In this document: positions 5,443 through 5,618 of the stretch, piece by piece
How the letters are laid out: each line of letters starts with the position of its first letter
How positions within the stretch are numbered: position 1 is the stretch's first letter
Source of the DNA: Microcaldota archaeon
GTDB taxonomy: Archaea; Micrarchaeota; Micrarchaeia; Micrarchaeales; Micrarchaeaceae
NCBI GenBank assembly: GCA_021834865.1
Contig: JAKBRD010000047.1
Coordinates: forward strand, 1-5,618
Reading direction: 5' to 3'
DNA length: 5,618 bases
Made by a program: the position numbers and the translations under genes
Notes under the pieces: generated by a model
Seen by the model: only the letters and a program-made list of their open reading frames with translations
The model's database searches: none
Told to the model about the DNA's origin: nothing

Positions 5443-5618
5443 TTATTTCTTTATTGCCAGCAGTTTTATTTCGAAATCGAGCGTCTTGCCAACCAAAGGC
5501 GAATTAAGGTTTATCACCGCAGTAGTTGCGTTGACGGATTCTATTATTCCCTGTGCGCCGCTGCTGGATGTCACTACTGTATTTGCCTTAACTGTGCTAT
5601 TGCCAAAATCCGATATCG
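5443..5618 (-). CDS. FKBP/SlyD-type peptidyl-prolyl isomerase, C-terminal fragment
   Basis: Only the last 57 residues and the stop are in the window; the gene continues past the right edge. The end of the fragment, with INLNSPLVGKTLDFEIKLL, matches the highly typical C-terminal strand of SlyD-like and archaeal FKBP domains (D-x-N-H-P-L-A-G-K-T-L-x-F-x-V). The preceding GIIES...TAVINL matches the G-x-V-x-x-V...V-x-V-D strand pair. FKBPs isomerise proline peptide bonds and assist folding. Differences from the usual motif are N for D and S for H in the N-H-P segment. The fragment is low in charge and contains sequons NST and NAT, hinting at an extracytoplasmic, membrane-anchored form rather than a cytosolic one. 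The N-terminal region needed to confirm this is missing. The gene is on the same strand as the ABC operon, 127 nt upstream of it. Confidence 0.75.
   Translation of the reverse strand, partial: ISDFGNSTVKANTVVTSSSGAQGIIESVNATTAVINLNSPLVGKTLDFEIKLLAIKK

Noticed and set aside
1..5618. A mobile element or defence system
   Set aside because: No transposase, integrase, nuclease, terminal inverted repeats or target duplications are visible; every intact gene is explained by envelope or transport functions, or is unassigned without defence-like motifs.

Overview
This window looks archaeal. The evidence is GGTGA-type ribosome binding sites 4-5 nt ahead of start codons (complementary to the archaeal 16S 3' end), frequent ATA/AGA/AGG codons, A/T-rich TATA-like boxes instead of -35/-10 promoters, and secreted proteins packed with Asn-X-Ser/Thr sequons. 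The exported proteins are poor in charged residues and rich in Asn, Ser, Thr and Tyr. This would suit an acidophilic, possibly DPANN/Micrarchaeota-like organism, but that placement is an inference and no marker gene is present to confirm it.

Left part (1-2670, + strand), a cell-surface block. Gene 1 (84-965) encodes an unrecognised membrane-anchored or secreted protein, charge-poor and free of cysteine. It is followed by a strong 8-bp GC hairpin and a T-rich tail. Gene 2 (1048-2364) encodes a large unrecognised surface protein: signal peptide, ectodomain with 6 cysteines and about 23 N-glycosylation sequons, Thr-rich stalk, and weak C-terminal membrane anchor with a basic tail. Gene 3 (2374-2670) starts 9 nt after gene 2 and encodes a small protein with two membrane helices and a highly charged heptad helix; it is probably co-transcribed with gene 2.

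Middle (2671-2730), a short convergent spacer with a small hairpin.

Right part (2731-5315, - strand), a complete three-gene ABC-2-type exporter operon. The order is ATPase (5315-4314), permease 1 (4317-3523, ATGA overlap), permease 2 (3522-2731, starting directly after the permease 1 stop). Sequence features match the COG4586/COG4587/COG3694 exporter type, whose substrate is generally unknown. The 5316-5442 spacer holds TATA-like boxes, short direct repeats and a terminator-like hairpin.

Right edge (5443-5618, - strand), the C-terminal 57 residues of an FKBP/SlyD-type peptidyl-prolyl isomerase that continues beyond the window.

Taken together, the region concerns the cell envelope: two surface proteins, a small membrane protein, an exporter and a possibly extracytoplasmic folding enzyme. 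No direct link between the two strand blocks can be shown from sequence. I see no RNA genes, CRISPR arrays, insertion sequences or other mobile elements, and no gene-free stretch over 300 bases.
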